A stretch of DNA of 7,736 bases from an uncultured Lachnospiraceae bacterium (GTDB taxonomy: Bacteria > Bacillota > Clostridia > Lachnospirales > Lachnospiraceae): positions 1 to 7,736 of the forward strand of contig CAMWXF010000070.1 of assembly GCA_947178115.1 (NCBI GenBank), written 5' to 3'. Each line of letters begins with the position of its first letter. The stretch's first letter is position 1. Positions 1 to 6,007 of the stretch are shown in pieces. The notes under the pieces are model-generated. The model saw only the letters and a list, made by a program, of their open reading frames with translations, did not search any database and was not told where the DNA came from. The translations under genes and the position numbers were made by a program.

Positions 1-16
1 TATCACAACTGCTCAT
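1..16 (-). CDS. possible start of a gene running off the left edge
   Basis: An ATG at 16-14 on the minus strand is preceded by GAGGAAA five bases or so upstream, a good ribosome binding site. Only five codons (M-S-S-C-D) remain inside the window, so nothing can be said about the product. The gene would lie downstream of the 96-residue protein gene in the same direction. A competing short reading frame of 23 codons (74-3, minus) has its own AGGA and overlaps this start. Either or both may be chance. Flanking sequence to the left would settle it at once. Confidence 0.25.
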
Positions 17-131
17 TGTTTCCTCTATTCCGAAACCGCATACAAAATTTTCGTTGCTGCGCTTCCTGCTTCATTACATTCCTGTTTTCTGTTAAATTTA
101 TACAGAATGTTTTATTTAATAGAACTTTTAA

Positions 132-422
132 TTAATAGAAGGTTTTATCTACCTTGCGATTGACAAATTTAATCTTCCCCTTGATTTCCTCTTCCAGTCC
201 ATGAATCGCCTCATCGGCAATCTCCTTTTGCAATTGATTTACACAAAAAATACATGTGCCGAATTTCTCGCCGGAAAAGAGTTTCGGTTTTTCCCACTTC
301 ACGAAATAGGATACCCTGTTCTTAAGCAGCGCCTTCTCAATTCTTTCTTTGGTTTCCAGGTCCGTTACCTGACACCATTCCAGTTCATTATGCACTTTCA
401 CTTTCTGATAGGCTGTCTCCAT
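132..422 (-). CDS. conserved-looking small protein of unknown function, 96 aa
   Basis: I do not recognise this family. The 96-residue product has no signal peptide and no membrane segment, so it is probably cytosolic. Its pattern of predicted segments (strand about residues 7-13, helix 21-34, strand 37-43, strand 55-61, helix 62-80, strand 82-88) resembles a beta-alpha-beta-beta-alpha-beta ferredoxin-like or ACT-like layout; this is inference from hydrophobicity only. Cys at about 17, 57 and 60 (CIFC) are visible; the CxxC pair could bind metal or be structural. The start is supported by GAGGGGG at 439-433, ten bases upstream, and by a consensus -10 further up (475-470). The gene is divergent from metA and shares its upstream region, which hints at, but does not prove, joint regulation. 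That it is a real gene is fairly sure; its job is unknown. Confidence 0.7.
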   Translation of the reverse strand: METAYQKVKVHNELEWCQVTDLETKERIEKALLKNRVSYFVKWEKPKLFSGEKFGTCIFCVNQLQKEIADEAIHGLEEEIKGKIKFVNRKVDKTFY

Positions 423-432
423 GCCGTTTTGT

Positions 433-439
433 CCCCCTC
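433..439 (-). promoter_or_regulatory. ribosome binding site of the 96-aa gene
   Basis: On the minus strand the sequence GAGGGGG sits ten bases before the ATG at 422-420. It supports that ATG over the out-of-frame ATG at 445-443. Confidence 0.6.
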
Positions 440-469
440 TGCCATGCTGTATAGTTGCCCAGCTCTTAG

Positions 470-498
470 ATTATATCGCATTTTATTCAAATGTGCAA
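470..498 (-). promoter_or_regulatory. SigA-type promoter for the 96-aa gene
   Basis: Read on the minus strand: -35 TTGCAC (498-493), a 17-base spacer, and a perfect -10 TATAAT (475-470). Transcription would start near 463, giving a leader of about 40 bases before the ATG at 422. The -35 matches only the TTG half of the consensus, so an activator or repressor may act here. A 13-base palindrome (494-506) covers the -35. Confidence 0.5.
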
Positions 499-506
499 TT
501 ATTGCA
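494..506. repeat. 13-base palindrome, possible operator
   Basis: TGCAAT-T-ATTGCA is a perfect inverted repeat with 6-base arms around a single central base. It overlaps the -35 of the minus-strand promoter and lies about 70 bases upstream of the proposed metA -35. Size and symmetry fit a site for a dimeric helix-turn-helix repressor. No regulator gene is in the window, so which protein binds, if any, is unknown. Confidence 0.35.
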
Positions 507-573
507 AGAATCATTTTTTTATGTTAATCTATTATATGTTATTATTCACAGATTATCTCAGACATCATCTGGG

Positions 574-603
574 TTAAAATATCTGGAAAGTAACTATTAT
601 ATT
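574..603 (+). promoter_or_regulatory. weak candidate promoter for metA
   Basis: TTAAAA (574-579), an 18-base spacer and TATATT (598-603) give 4/6 and 5/6 matches to SigA elements. Transcription would start near 610, about 60 bases before the metA ATG. The stretch is AT-rich, so such matches are easy to find by chance. TTCACA at 545-550 is a better -35 but has no -10 at the right distance. The 423-669 gap shows no S-box or T-box leader structure that I can recognise. Confidence 0.3.
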
Positions 604-658
604 ATAAAATTGTTTAGCACCGACCGATACAAATACTTCATGGCGGTGCAGGAAAGTC

Positions 659-662
659 GAGG
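659..662 (+). promoter_or_regulatory. ribosome binding site deciding the metA start
   Basis: GAGG at 659-662 lies seven bases before the ATG at 670. An upstream in-frame ATG at 640 has no such site. Family members also begin with the M-P-I-R found at 670, so 670 is the chosen start. Confidence 0.65.
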
Positions 663-669
663 TTATGTT

Positions 670-1584
670 ATGCCTATCAGAGTAGCGGATTCTTTACCGG
701 CAACCAGCATTCTGGAGAATGAAAATATATTTGTCATGACGGAATATCGCGCGTTACATCAGGACATCCGTCCCCTAAACGTGCTGATCTTAAATCTCAT
801 GCCCACGAAAATCGTGACCGAGACACAGCTCCTGCGCAAATTGTCCAATACACCGCTTCAGGTCAATGTGGAATTCCTGCAGACAGCCAGCTATACACCG
901 CAGCATATAGATTCCAATCATCTGGAATCTTTTTATACCACCTTCGATCAGGTTAAAGACCGCAAGTACGATGGTATGATCATCACCGGTGCGCCTCTGG
1001 ATTATGTCAAATTCGAGGATGTTACTTACTGGAAGGAACTGTGCGCCATAATGGATTGGGGCAAGACCCATGTCCACTGCACCCTGCATCTATGCTGGGG
1101 CGCTTTTGCGGGACTCTATTATCTCTATGGCTTAGACCGTTATGATATGGAGACGAAGCTGTCTGGTGTCTATGCCCACAGAATCGTAAAGAAAAATTCT
1201 CCTCTGTTTCGGGGATTCGATGATATTTTCTATGCACCGCAATCCCGTGCCATGGGGATAGCTGCAGAAAAAATAGCCTCCGTGCCGGAGCTGGAACTGA
1301 TGGCTGTCTCCGATGAAGCCGGTGTCACCATTGTCAAAACCATCGACAGCCGGCATTTCTTCATCACCTGTCACCCGGAATATGATTCCGACACACTGGC
1401 ACAAGAATATTTCAGGGATCTGAATAAAGGCATGAATCCGACAATACCGGCAAACTACTTCCCTGATGACAATCCGGAAAATCCGCCCATCGTCAACTGG
1501 CGTTCCACAGGACAGCTTCTGTATTCCAATTGGCTGAACTTCTATGTGTACCAGACTACGCCTTATGATGTGAGGGATATATAA
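670..1584 (+). CDS. metA: homoserine O-acyltransferase MetA
   Basis: This cytosolic enzyme transfers an acyl group from acyl-CoA to the hydroxyl of L-homoserine, the committed step of methionine synthesis. The 304-residue length and residue numbering match E. coli MetA almost without gaps. Visible landmarks: M-P-I-R start, NLMPTK with Lys47, TGAP at 106-109, the catalytic Cys142 in HLCWG, SGVY, and His235 and Glu237 in the CHPEY motif, together the Cys-His-Glu triad. Position 111, reported to set acyl donor choice (Glu for acetyl-CoA, Gly for succinyl-CoA), is Asp here. An acidic residue points to acetyl-CoA, but this is inference. The reading frame stays open upstream to 421, yet GAGG at 659 and the family start favour ATG 670. 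The gene stands alone, divergent from the 96-aa gene and convergent with ligA; no other methionine gene is in the window. Confidence 0.95.
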   Translation: MPIRVADSLPATSILENENIFVMTEYRALHQDIRPLNVLILNLMPTKIVTETQLLRKLSNTPLQVNVEFLQTASYTPQHIDSNHLESFYTTFDQVKDRKYDGMIITGAPLDYVKFEDVTYWKELCAIMDWGKTHVHCTLHLCWGAFAGLYYLYGLDRYDMETKLSGVYAHRIVKKNSPLFRGFDDIFYAPQSRAMGIAAEKIASVPELELMAVSDEAGVTIVKTIDSRHFFITCHPEYDSDTLAQEYFRDLNKGMNPTIPANYFPDDNPENPPIVNWRSTGQLLYSNWLNFYVYQTTPYDVRDI

Positions 1585-1605
1585 CAGACGTAATTATATT
1601 CTGTA

Positions 1606-3567
1606 TTACAAATATTCCTCTATAAACTCTTCTTCCGATATAATACGGATGCCCAGTTCCTTGGCCTTCTTATTTTTGGAGGACTGAGAGGTTGTGTCAT
1701 TGTTGATCAGGCACGTTGTCTTACCGGTAACGCTGCCTGTCACTTTACCACCCTTTGCCTCGATCTCATCCTTAAGGGCATTACGGTTCTCGTAGTGTTC
1801 CAAACTGCCCGTGATGACAAAGCTCATCCCTGACAGAGTCTGCGATCCTTCCTCTTCCACAGTTTCCACGGCAATTCTCACTTCCTGCAGCAAATGATTA
1901 AGCTGTTCCATCCGCTCATCATTATGGAAAAAGTCATAGATTCTGCCGGCAATCACCTCTCCGATCCCGTCAATCGCACTCAGCTCTTCCACATCCGCCA
2001 CCCGCAGCGCCTCAATGGAGAACCGGAAATGACGGCACAGCAGTTTGGCGTTTGCCACCCCTACATTCTCGATGCCGAGTCCGTATATCACTCTGGGCAG
2101 CGTGGTATCTCTGGATTTCTCTATGCTCTCTATCAGATTATTGTAGGATTTCTCACCGAACCCCTCCATCTGTGTAATTTCCTGTTGATACCGCTGTAAA
2201 TGGAAAATATCGGCAAATTCATGCAGAAAGCCTCTTGCCAGAAATTTTTCCAACGTAGACTCCGAAAGTCCGTCCACATTCATGGCATCCCGGCTCACAA
2301 ACAATGTAAATGCCTTGATCTTCTTCGCATCACAGGAAGGATTCACGCAGTACAATGACTGTACATCATTGACCCGGCGAATCTCCGTAGGCTGGCCGCA
2401 CACCGGACACACCTTCGGAATCTCCAACGTATCACTCTGCGTCAGATTCTCAGCGATCTGCGGAATAATCATATTGGCCTTATAGACAGTAATGCGATCA
2501 CCGATGCCAAGCTTAAGTCCGCGCACGATACTGACATTATGCACAGAAGCGCGGCTGACAGTCGTTCCCTCCAACTCGACCGGCTCGAAAATCGCCACCG
2601 GATTAATAAGCCCCGTCCTGCTTGCACTCCACTCCATCTCCTGAAGCACTGTTTCCCGCAGTTCATCCGCCCACTTAAAAGCAATGGCATCTCTGGGGAA
2701 TTTCGCTGTTCTGCCAAGTGACTGTCCATATGCGATATTTTCATAAATCAGTACAAGTCCATCAGAAGGAATATCATATGACTGAATCTTATTCTCAAAA
2801 TAAGCTATCTCGTCCTCAATCGTATCCGGATTCACAAGTCTGTTTTCCACTATATCAAATCCCTGCTCTGTCAGAAAGTCAAACTGTGCCGAACGGGAAT
2901 TATGAAAATCAACACCATCCGCCTTAACGAGACTGAAAACATACAGATTGACATTACGTGCCGCCGTGATCTCGTTATTGAGCTGCCTGACAGAACCGCT
3001 ACACAGATTACGGGGATTCTTATACTTCGCCTCCGCCTCATCGATCCGACTGTTGATCTTCTCAAACTCACTGTAACTGATTACGGCCTCTCCCCGCACC
3101 ACCAGTTCGCCCCGATAAGGAATCGACACCGGCACATTGCGAAACACTCTGGCATTGTTCGTGACTACCTCGCCCACCTCGCCGTTTCCTCTGGTAACCG
3201 CCTTGGCAAGTTTTCCGTCCATATACGTCAACACAATCGTAAGCCCGTCCAGTTTCCATGAAAGCAGCGCTTCTTTACCATTCAGCCAGTCGCGCAGTTC
3301 TTCTCTGCTCTTCGTTTTAGCAAGCGACAGCATCGGTCTTTCATGCCTTTCCTTCGGCAGCTCTTCCACTGCCTCATATCCTACATGCACCGTGGGACTG
3401 TCTGCGAGTGTAACGCCCGTTATTTCTTCTAGTCGTGTCAGCTCATCATATAACCGGTCATACTCAAAGTTACTCATAATCTCCGTGTCCTGCGCATAAT
3501 ATGCCTCAGACGCTTTATTCAAAATTGAGACCAGCTCTTTCATTCGGTTTCTTGTCTTCTCATCCAC
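1606..3567 (-). CDS. ligA: NAD-dependent DNA ligase LigA, divergent clostridial type
   Basis: Seals 3'-OH/5'-phosphate nicks in DNA using NAD+, acting in replication and repair. All LigA modules are present in 653 residues (typical about 670): Ia NMN-binding domain (about 1-65, with Tyr23, Tyr36, Asp37), adenylation domain with the KLDG motif and nucleophile Lys105, RGE at 158-160, NPRN with Arg186 and Arg194, Asp269 and Lys298, OB fold, a zinc finger with Cys387, Cys390, Cys407 and Cys412, helix-hairpin-helix repeats (about 460-550), and a BRCT domain (about 577-653). Several usually fixed residues differ: Ser103 for E. coli Glu113, Ile274 for Lys290, Asn33 for Asp32, and RGNG in place of RGDG. 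I recall the same variant from other Lachnospiraceae, so it looks like a lineage trait, not decay. The start is GTG at 3567 with AGGT eight bases upstream; ATG at 3543 is the alternative. It is last in the operon, 22 bases after rluF. Confidence 0.96.
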   Translation of the reverse strand: MDEKTRNRMKELVSILNKASEAYYAQDTEIMSNFEYDRLYDELTRLEEITGVTLADSPTVHVGYEAVEELPKERHERPMLSLAKTKSREELRDWLNGKEALLSWKLDGLTIVLTYMDGKLAKAVTRGNGEVGEVVTNNARVFRNVPVSIPYRGELVVRGEAVISYSEFEKINSRIDEAEAKYKNPRNLCSGSVRQLNNEITAARNVNLYVFSLVKADGVDFHNSRSAQFDFLTEQGFDIVENRLVNPDTIEDEIAYFENKIQSYDIPSDGLVLIYENIAYGQSLGRTAKFPRDAIAFKWADELRETVLQEMEWSASRTGLINPVAIFEPVELEGTTVSRASVHNVSIVRGLKLGIGDRITVYKANMIIPQIAENLTQSDTLEIPKVCPVCGQPTEIRRVNDVQSLYCVNPSCDAKKIKAFTLFVSRDAMNVDGLSESTLEKFLARGFLHEFADIFHLQRYQQEITQMEGFGEKSYNNLIESIEKSRDTTLPRVIYGLGIENVGVANAKLLCRHFRFSIEALRVADVEELSAIDGIGEVIAGRIYDFFHNDERMEQLNHLLQEVRIAVETVEEEGSQTLSGMSFVITGSLEHYENRNALKDEIEAKGGKVTGSVTGKTTCLINNDTTSQSSKNKKAKELGIRIISEEEFIEEYL

Positions 3568-3575
3568 AAAAAAAT

Positions 3576-3579
3576 ACCT
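3576..3579 (-). promoter_or_regulatory. ribosome binding site supporting the GTG start of ligA
   Basis: AGGT on the minus strand (3579-3576) is eight bases before GTG 3567. A second purine run, AAAGGAAT, overlaps the rluF stop codon at 3590. The alternative ATG at 3543 has only GGATGAGAAG upstream, a poorer site. Confidence 0.45.
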
Positions 3580-3589
3580 GCCATTCCTT

Positions 3590-4312
3590 TTATTCTGCGA
3601 TCTTGAGCCCGCATTTCTGATACAGACTTCTCATTTCATCCCTTGTCAATTCCCGATACTCTCCGGGTTTCAGGCTGCCAAGTTCCACATTGATAACACG
3701 TGTCCTCTTAAGAGAATTCACTTCAACCCCCTGCGCCTTACACATGCGCCGAATCTGTCTGTTCAATCCTTGCGTCAGCACCATGCGGATCGTCTTAGGA
3801 CCCAGTTGCTCTATTTCGCAGGGTCGTGTCGTAACTTCAAGTTCATCTAAATATATCCCCTGACGCATACGTGAAAGCGCATCTTCGGTCCACTCCTGCT
3901 TTACTTTGACAATGTACTCTTTCTCGTGGCGGTTAGCTCCGCGCATCATGGCCTCTATGAGATCCCCGTCATTTGTCATGAGCAGGAGTCCTTCCGAATC
4001 CTTATCAAGCCTTCCCGCATAGGTGACCCTCACGGGATATCGAATCTCCTCCGCCACAATCTTCTTTGCATGTGCATCCCGTTCCGTACATACAACACCC
4101 ATGGGCTTATAATATGCAAGCACAACTTTACTGTCGGGGCCGGAGACTTTCTTGCCGCGAACGCACACCTCGTCCCGGCAGGTCACCTTAATACCCTGCA
4201 TGGCCTTCTCTCCGTTTACCGTGACAACACCCTGCTCAATCAATTTGTCCGCATCCCGTCTGGAACAGATTCCGCAGGATGCCAGATATTTATTCAGACG
4301 GACTTCTTCCAT
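3590..4312 (-). CDS. rluF: RluF-like 23S rRNA pseudouridine synthase
   Basis: A 240-residue enzyme of the RsuA/RluB/RluE/RluF family, which converts specific uridines in rRNA to pseudouridine. An S4 RNA-binding domain spans about residues 4-60 (RLNKYLASCGICSRR). The catalytic domain follows, with YKPMG (68-72), the signature GRLDKDSEGLL carrying catalytic Asp103, and QGLNRQIRRM near 181-190. The HEKEY motif (129-133) and the LKRTR stretch (201-205) match E. coli RluF, which modifies U2604, better than RluB or RsuA; the exact target base is inferred. Unlike E. coli RluF there is no long basic C-terminal tail. An open frame extends upstream to 4417, but AGGAG at 4324-4320, seven bases before ATG 4312, sets the start. 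That site overlaps the TAG of the SGNH gene, so translation of the two is likely coupled. Confidence 0.85.
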   Translation of the reverse strand: MEEVRLNKYLASCGICSRRDADKLIEQGVVTVNGEKAMQGIKVTCRDEVCVRGKKVSGPDSKVVLAYYKPMGVVCTERDAHAKKIVAEEIRYPVRVTYAGRLDKDSEGLLLMTNDGDLIEAMMRGANRHEKEYIVKVKQEWTEDALSRMRQGIYLDELEVTTRPCEIEQLGPKTIRMVLTQGLNRQIRRMCKAQGVEVNSLKRTRVINVELGSLKPGEYRELTRDEMRSLYQKCGLKIAE

Positions 4313-4319
4313 GTCAATT

Positions 4320-4324
4320 CTCCT
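4320..4324 (-). promoter_or_regulatory. ribosome binding site of rluF, overlapping the upstream stop
   Basis: AGGAG on the minus strand (4324-4320) lies seven bases before ATG 4312. Its first bases are shared with the TAG stop (4325-4323) of the SGNH gene. This fixes the rluF start and suggests that ribosomes ending the SGNH gene help begin rluF. Confidence 0.7.
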
Positions 4325-5915
4325 ACTCTTCCGCGACCTCCGCAGGTTCCACGGCATGTTCCAAGAGGAACTCCCGCCACACATCATAATGCTGCGCATA
4401 GAGATGTACACCGTCAAAACTTAAATCTGCATTTAAGAAACCATCACTATCTGTAAACAGCGGATTGACATCCAGATAGAAAATATCCGTTCCATTGGCC
4501 AGTTGCGCTGATGCCGCATTTTTATCGTTGATATTGATATTGTTAAACTCCGTCTCCATATTGTTCTTTTCCCTGCTGACATGAAGATTCGCCATAACAT
4601 AGATAATCGCCTGAGGCTGCCACTCTTTGATCTGATTCAATACCTTGCGGTACTGCTCCAGATACATTTCAGTATTACCGTACCCCAGTTCATTCATCCC
4701 CAGCATAATGTAAATCTTACCGTACTGTTTCTCCTGAAGCACCTGATTCAGATCAACCTTGTCTCCCGTTTTCTGGTAAGTAACCTTCTCCTCCAGCAGC
4801 TTAAAAATCATCATACCGCTGTCACAATAGAAATCGGCCTCCTCCAATCCCGCATAATCTGATATTCCTAAAGTTCTGGAGTCCCCAAGGAAAGCCGCAT
4901 CATGAAAATAACCAATGTTTTCTTTGGTATATGGATACTCTGTCGTCAATGCAACTTTTCCTGCATCAGAATAATATATGGAATCAATTTCCTGCGGATC
5001 ATAAATTTCAAATTTTGTGATTCCTTTTCCGATTCCTTGCGCTCCTTCTGTATTTTCAATATTTTCTTCGTTGCTTATATCGTTTTGCAAATCATTATCA
5101 TTTTCTTTATCGTCAGATTCATCCTTGCGTTTTCCTGCATTTTCTTCCAGTTTGTCATCAATTTCGGAATTATTTTCCAGGACATCTTCATTTCCGGCTT
5201 CACTCTCAGGCTTATCGGCCGAAAGCTCATCATCCTCTTCCAATAACAGATGTTTTTCGAGTTCCGTCTGCCCGGAGTCTCCGATCATTCCGCTCTGCAC
5301 CATCACCGTCTGCGCCTCTCTGGCGATCGCTTTGAAGCCGATCTCATCAGACCACAACATCACAATCAAAGACGTAAATACGATTCCCAGTACATAAGGA
5401 CAATTATACAGAATCTCTTTCCATTCGCTCTTTTTCTGTTCCGGCTTACCCCTTCTCCGCTCTGCGCTGACCTTCGTCTGCACGGAACTGCTATTTCGCT
5501 GTTCAGTGCTGCTCTGCTTCCGGTCCTCACTATCCTTCCTCTGCTCTGTACTGCCCTGTTTCTGTTTCTGTTTCGTATTATGCTTCTGACTCGTGCTGCT
5601 CTTTGATGACTGTTCCGTCGCCTTCTTCTTTGGCTGCTCTGCTCCGCTCTTTTTTAATTGCTCTGCACTGACCTTTGCCTGTCCTGCATTACTTTTCTTC
5701 GGTTGTTCCGCGTTGCTTTTCTTGGGTTGTTCTACGTTACTTTTCTTTTGTTGTACCGTATTTTTTTTCTGCTGACTTGCACTACTGCTCTTAATCTTTC
5801 CCGCACTGCTCTTCTTCTGCTGCTTTGCACTGTTTTGTGCCCGCTTTGCGTTATTTTTTCTCTGTTGTCCGTGCTTTACACGCTTTTTCTGCGCTGTCGC
5901 TTTCTTCTTTTTCAT
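4323..5915 (-). CDS. membrane-anchored SGNH/GDSL acyltransferase-like protein with long basic N-terminal tail
   Basis: A 530-residue type II membrane protein. Residues 1-165 are cytoplasmic, rich in Lys, Gln, Ser and Ala (40 Lys in the first 166) and free of Phe, Tyr, Trp and Cys up to Trp165. A single membrane segment follows at about 173-188. Residues 217-290 form an acidic linker with about 30 Asp/Glu. The C-terminal part (about 335-520) is an SGNH domain facing outward: block I GDSR with Ser346, block III GMNE with Asn408, and block V DGVH with Asp501 and His504. Such domains next to an MBOAT gene typically pass an acyl group to a cell-wall or capsular glycan, as in PatA/PatB or DltB/DltD; here the substrate is inferred. 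A plain esterase is possible. The start ATG 5915 has GGTGAG (5932-5927) eleven bases upstream. The gene lies 92 bases after the MBOAT gene and directly before rluF. Confidence 0.85.
   Translation of the reverse strand: MKKKKATAQKKRVKHGQQRKNNAKRAQNSAKQQKKSSAGKIKSSSASQQKKNTVQQKKSNVEQPKKSNAEQPKKSNAGQAKVSAEQLKKSGAEQPKKKATEQSSKSSTSQKHNTKQKQKQGSTEQRKDSEDRKQSSTEQRNSSSVQTKVSAERRRGKPEQKKSEWKEILYNCPYVLGIVFTSLIVMLWSDEIGFKAIAREAQTVMVQSGMIGDSGQTELEKHLLLEEDDELSADKPESEAGNEDVLENNSEIDDKLEENAGKRKDESDDKENDNDLQNDISNEENIENTEGAQGIGKGITKFEIYDPQEIDSIYYSDAGKVALTTEYPYTKENIGYFHDAAFLGDSRTLGISDYAGLEEADFYCDSGMMIFKLLEEKVTYQKTGDKVDLNQVLQEKQYGKIYIMLGMNELGYGNTEMYLEQYRKVLNQIKEWQPQAIIYVMANLHVSREKNNMETEFNNININDKNAASAQLANGTDIFYLDVNPLFTDSDGFLNADLSFDGVHLYAQHYDVWREFLLEHAVEPAEVAEE
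5688..5759 (-). repeat. three 24-base tandem repeats inside the SGNH gene
   Basis: Three head-to-tail 24-base units (5736-5759, 5712-5735, 5688-5711) encode octapeptides of the form V/A-E/Q-Q-P-K-K-S-N. Units share the core ACTTTTCTT or GCTTTTCTT and GTTGT on the plus strand. Weaker copies continue at protein level (AEQLKKSG, AEQPKKKA) to about 5619. Repeats of this type can change copy number by slippage without breaking the frame. Confidence 0.7.
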
Positions 5916-6007
5916 ATGTTATTCATCTCACCATCACTCAGTCTGTAGATTATATGTTTAAAATCTGTATCCCATTATTGCTATCGCTATTATCGGAACC
6001 TTATTTA
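5916..6007 (-). other. 92-base gap between MBOAT and SGNH genes
   Basis: AT-rich spacer with no gene and no GC-rich hairpin followed by a T run, so no intrinsic terminator is visible and read-through from the MBOAT gene is expected. A TATAAT lies at 5954-5949 on the minus strand, but I find no acceptable -35 at 16-18 bases from it; an internal promoter is therefore only a possibility. The MBOAT gene ends with tandem TAA TAA stops at this border. Confidence 0.4.

Noticed and set aside
3..74. 23-codon minus-strand frame with an AGGA upstream
   Set aside because: Too short to support; its content is not recognisable and a longer gene may start inside it at 16.
76..110. AT-rich inverted repeat (TTCTGT/ACAGAA) downstream of the 96-aa gene
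   Set aside because: The 6-base stem is AT-rich and no T run follows on the minus strand, so it does not qualify as an intrinsic terminator.
421..669. In-frame extension of metA by 83 codons
   Set aside because: The region is AT-rich, has no ribosome site at its ATG codons and is absent from the family, whose proteins begin M-P-I-R.
423..669. S-box or T-box leader before metA
   Set aside because: No conserved T-box AG stretch, no S-box core and no terminator hairpin with a T run were found in the gap.
4313..4417. In-frame extension of rluF by 35 codons
   Set aside because: It lies inside the SGNH gene in another frame, and the AGGAG before 4312 plus the S4 domain start fix the shorter form.
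5593..5775. Plus-strand frame rich in Cys, Phe and Leu
   Set aside because: It is the antisense of the lysine/glutamine-rich repeats; the repeating Leu-Phe-Phe-Cys pattern is a by-product of those codons.
5949..5977. TATAAT in the MBOAT-SGNH gap as an internal promoter
   Set aside because: The -10 is perfect but no -35 like TTGACA occurs at 16-18 bases, and no extended -10 TG is present.
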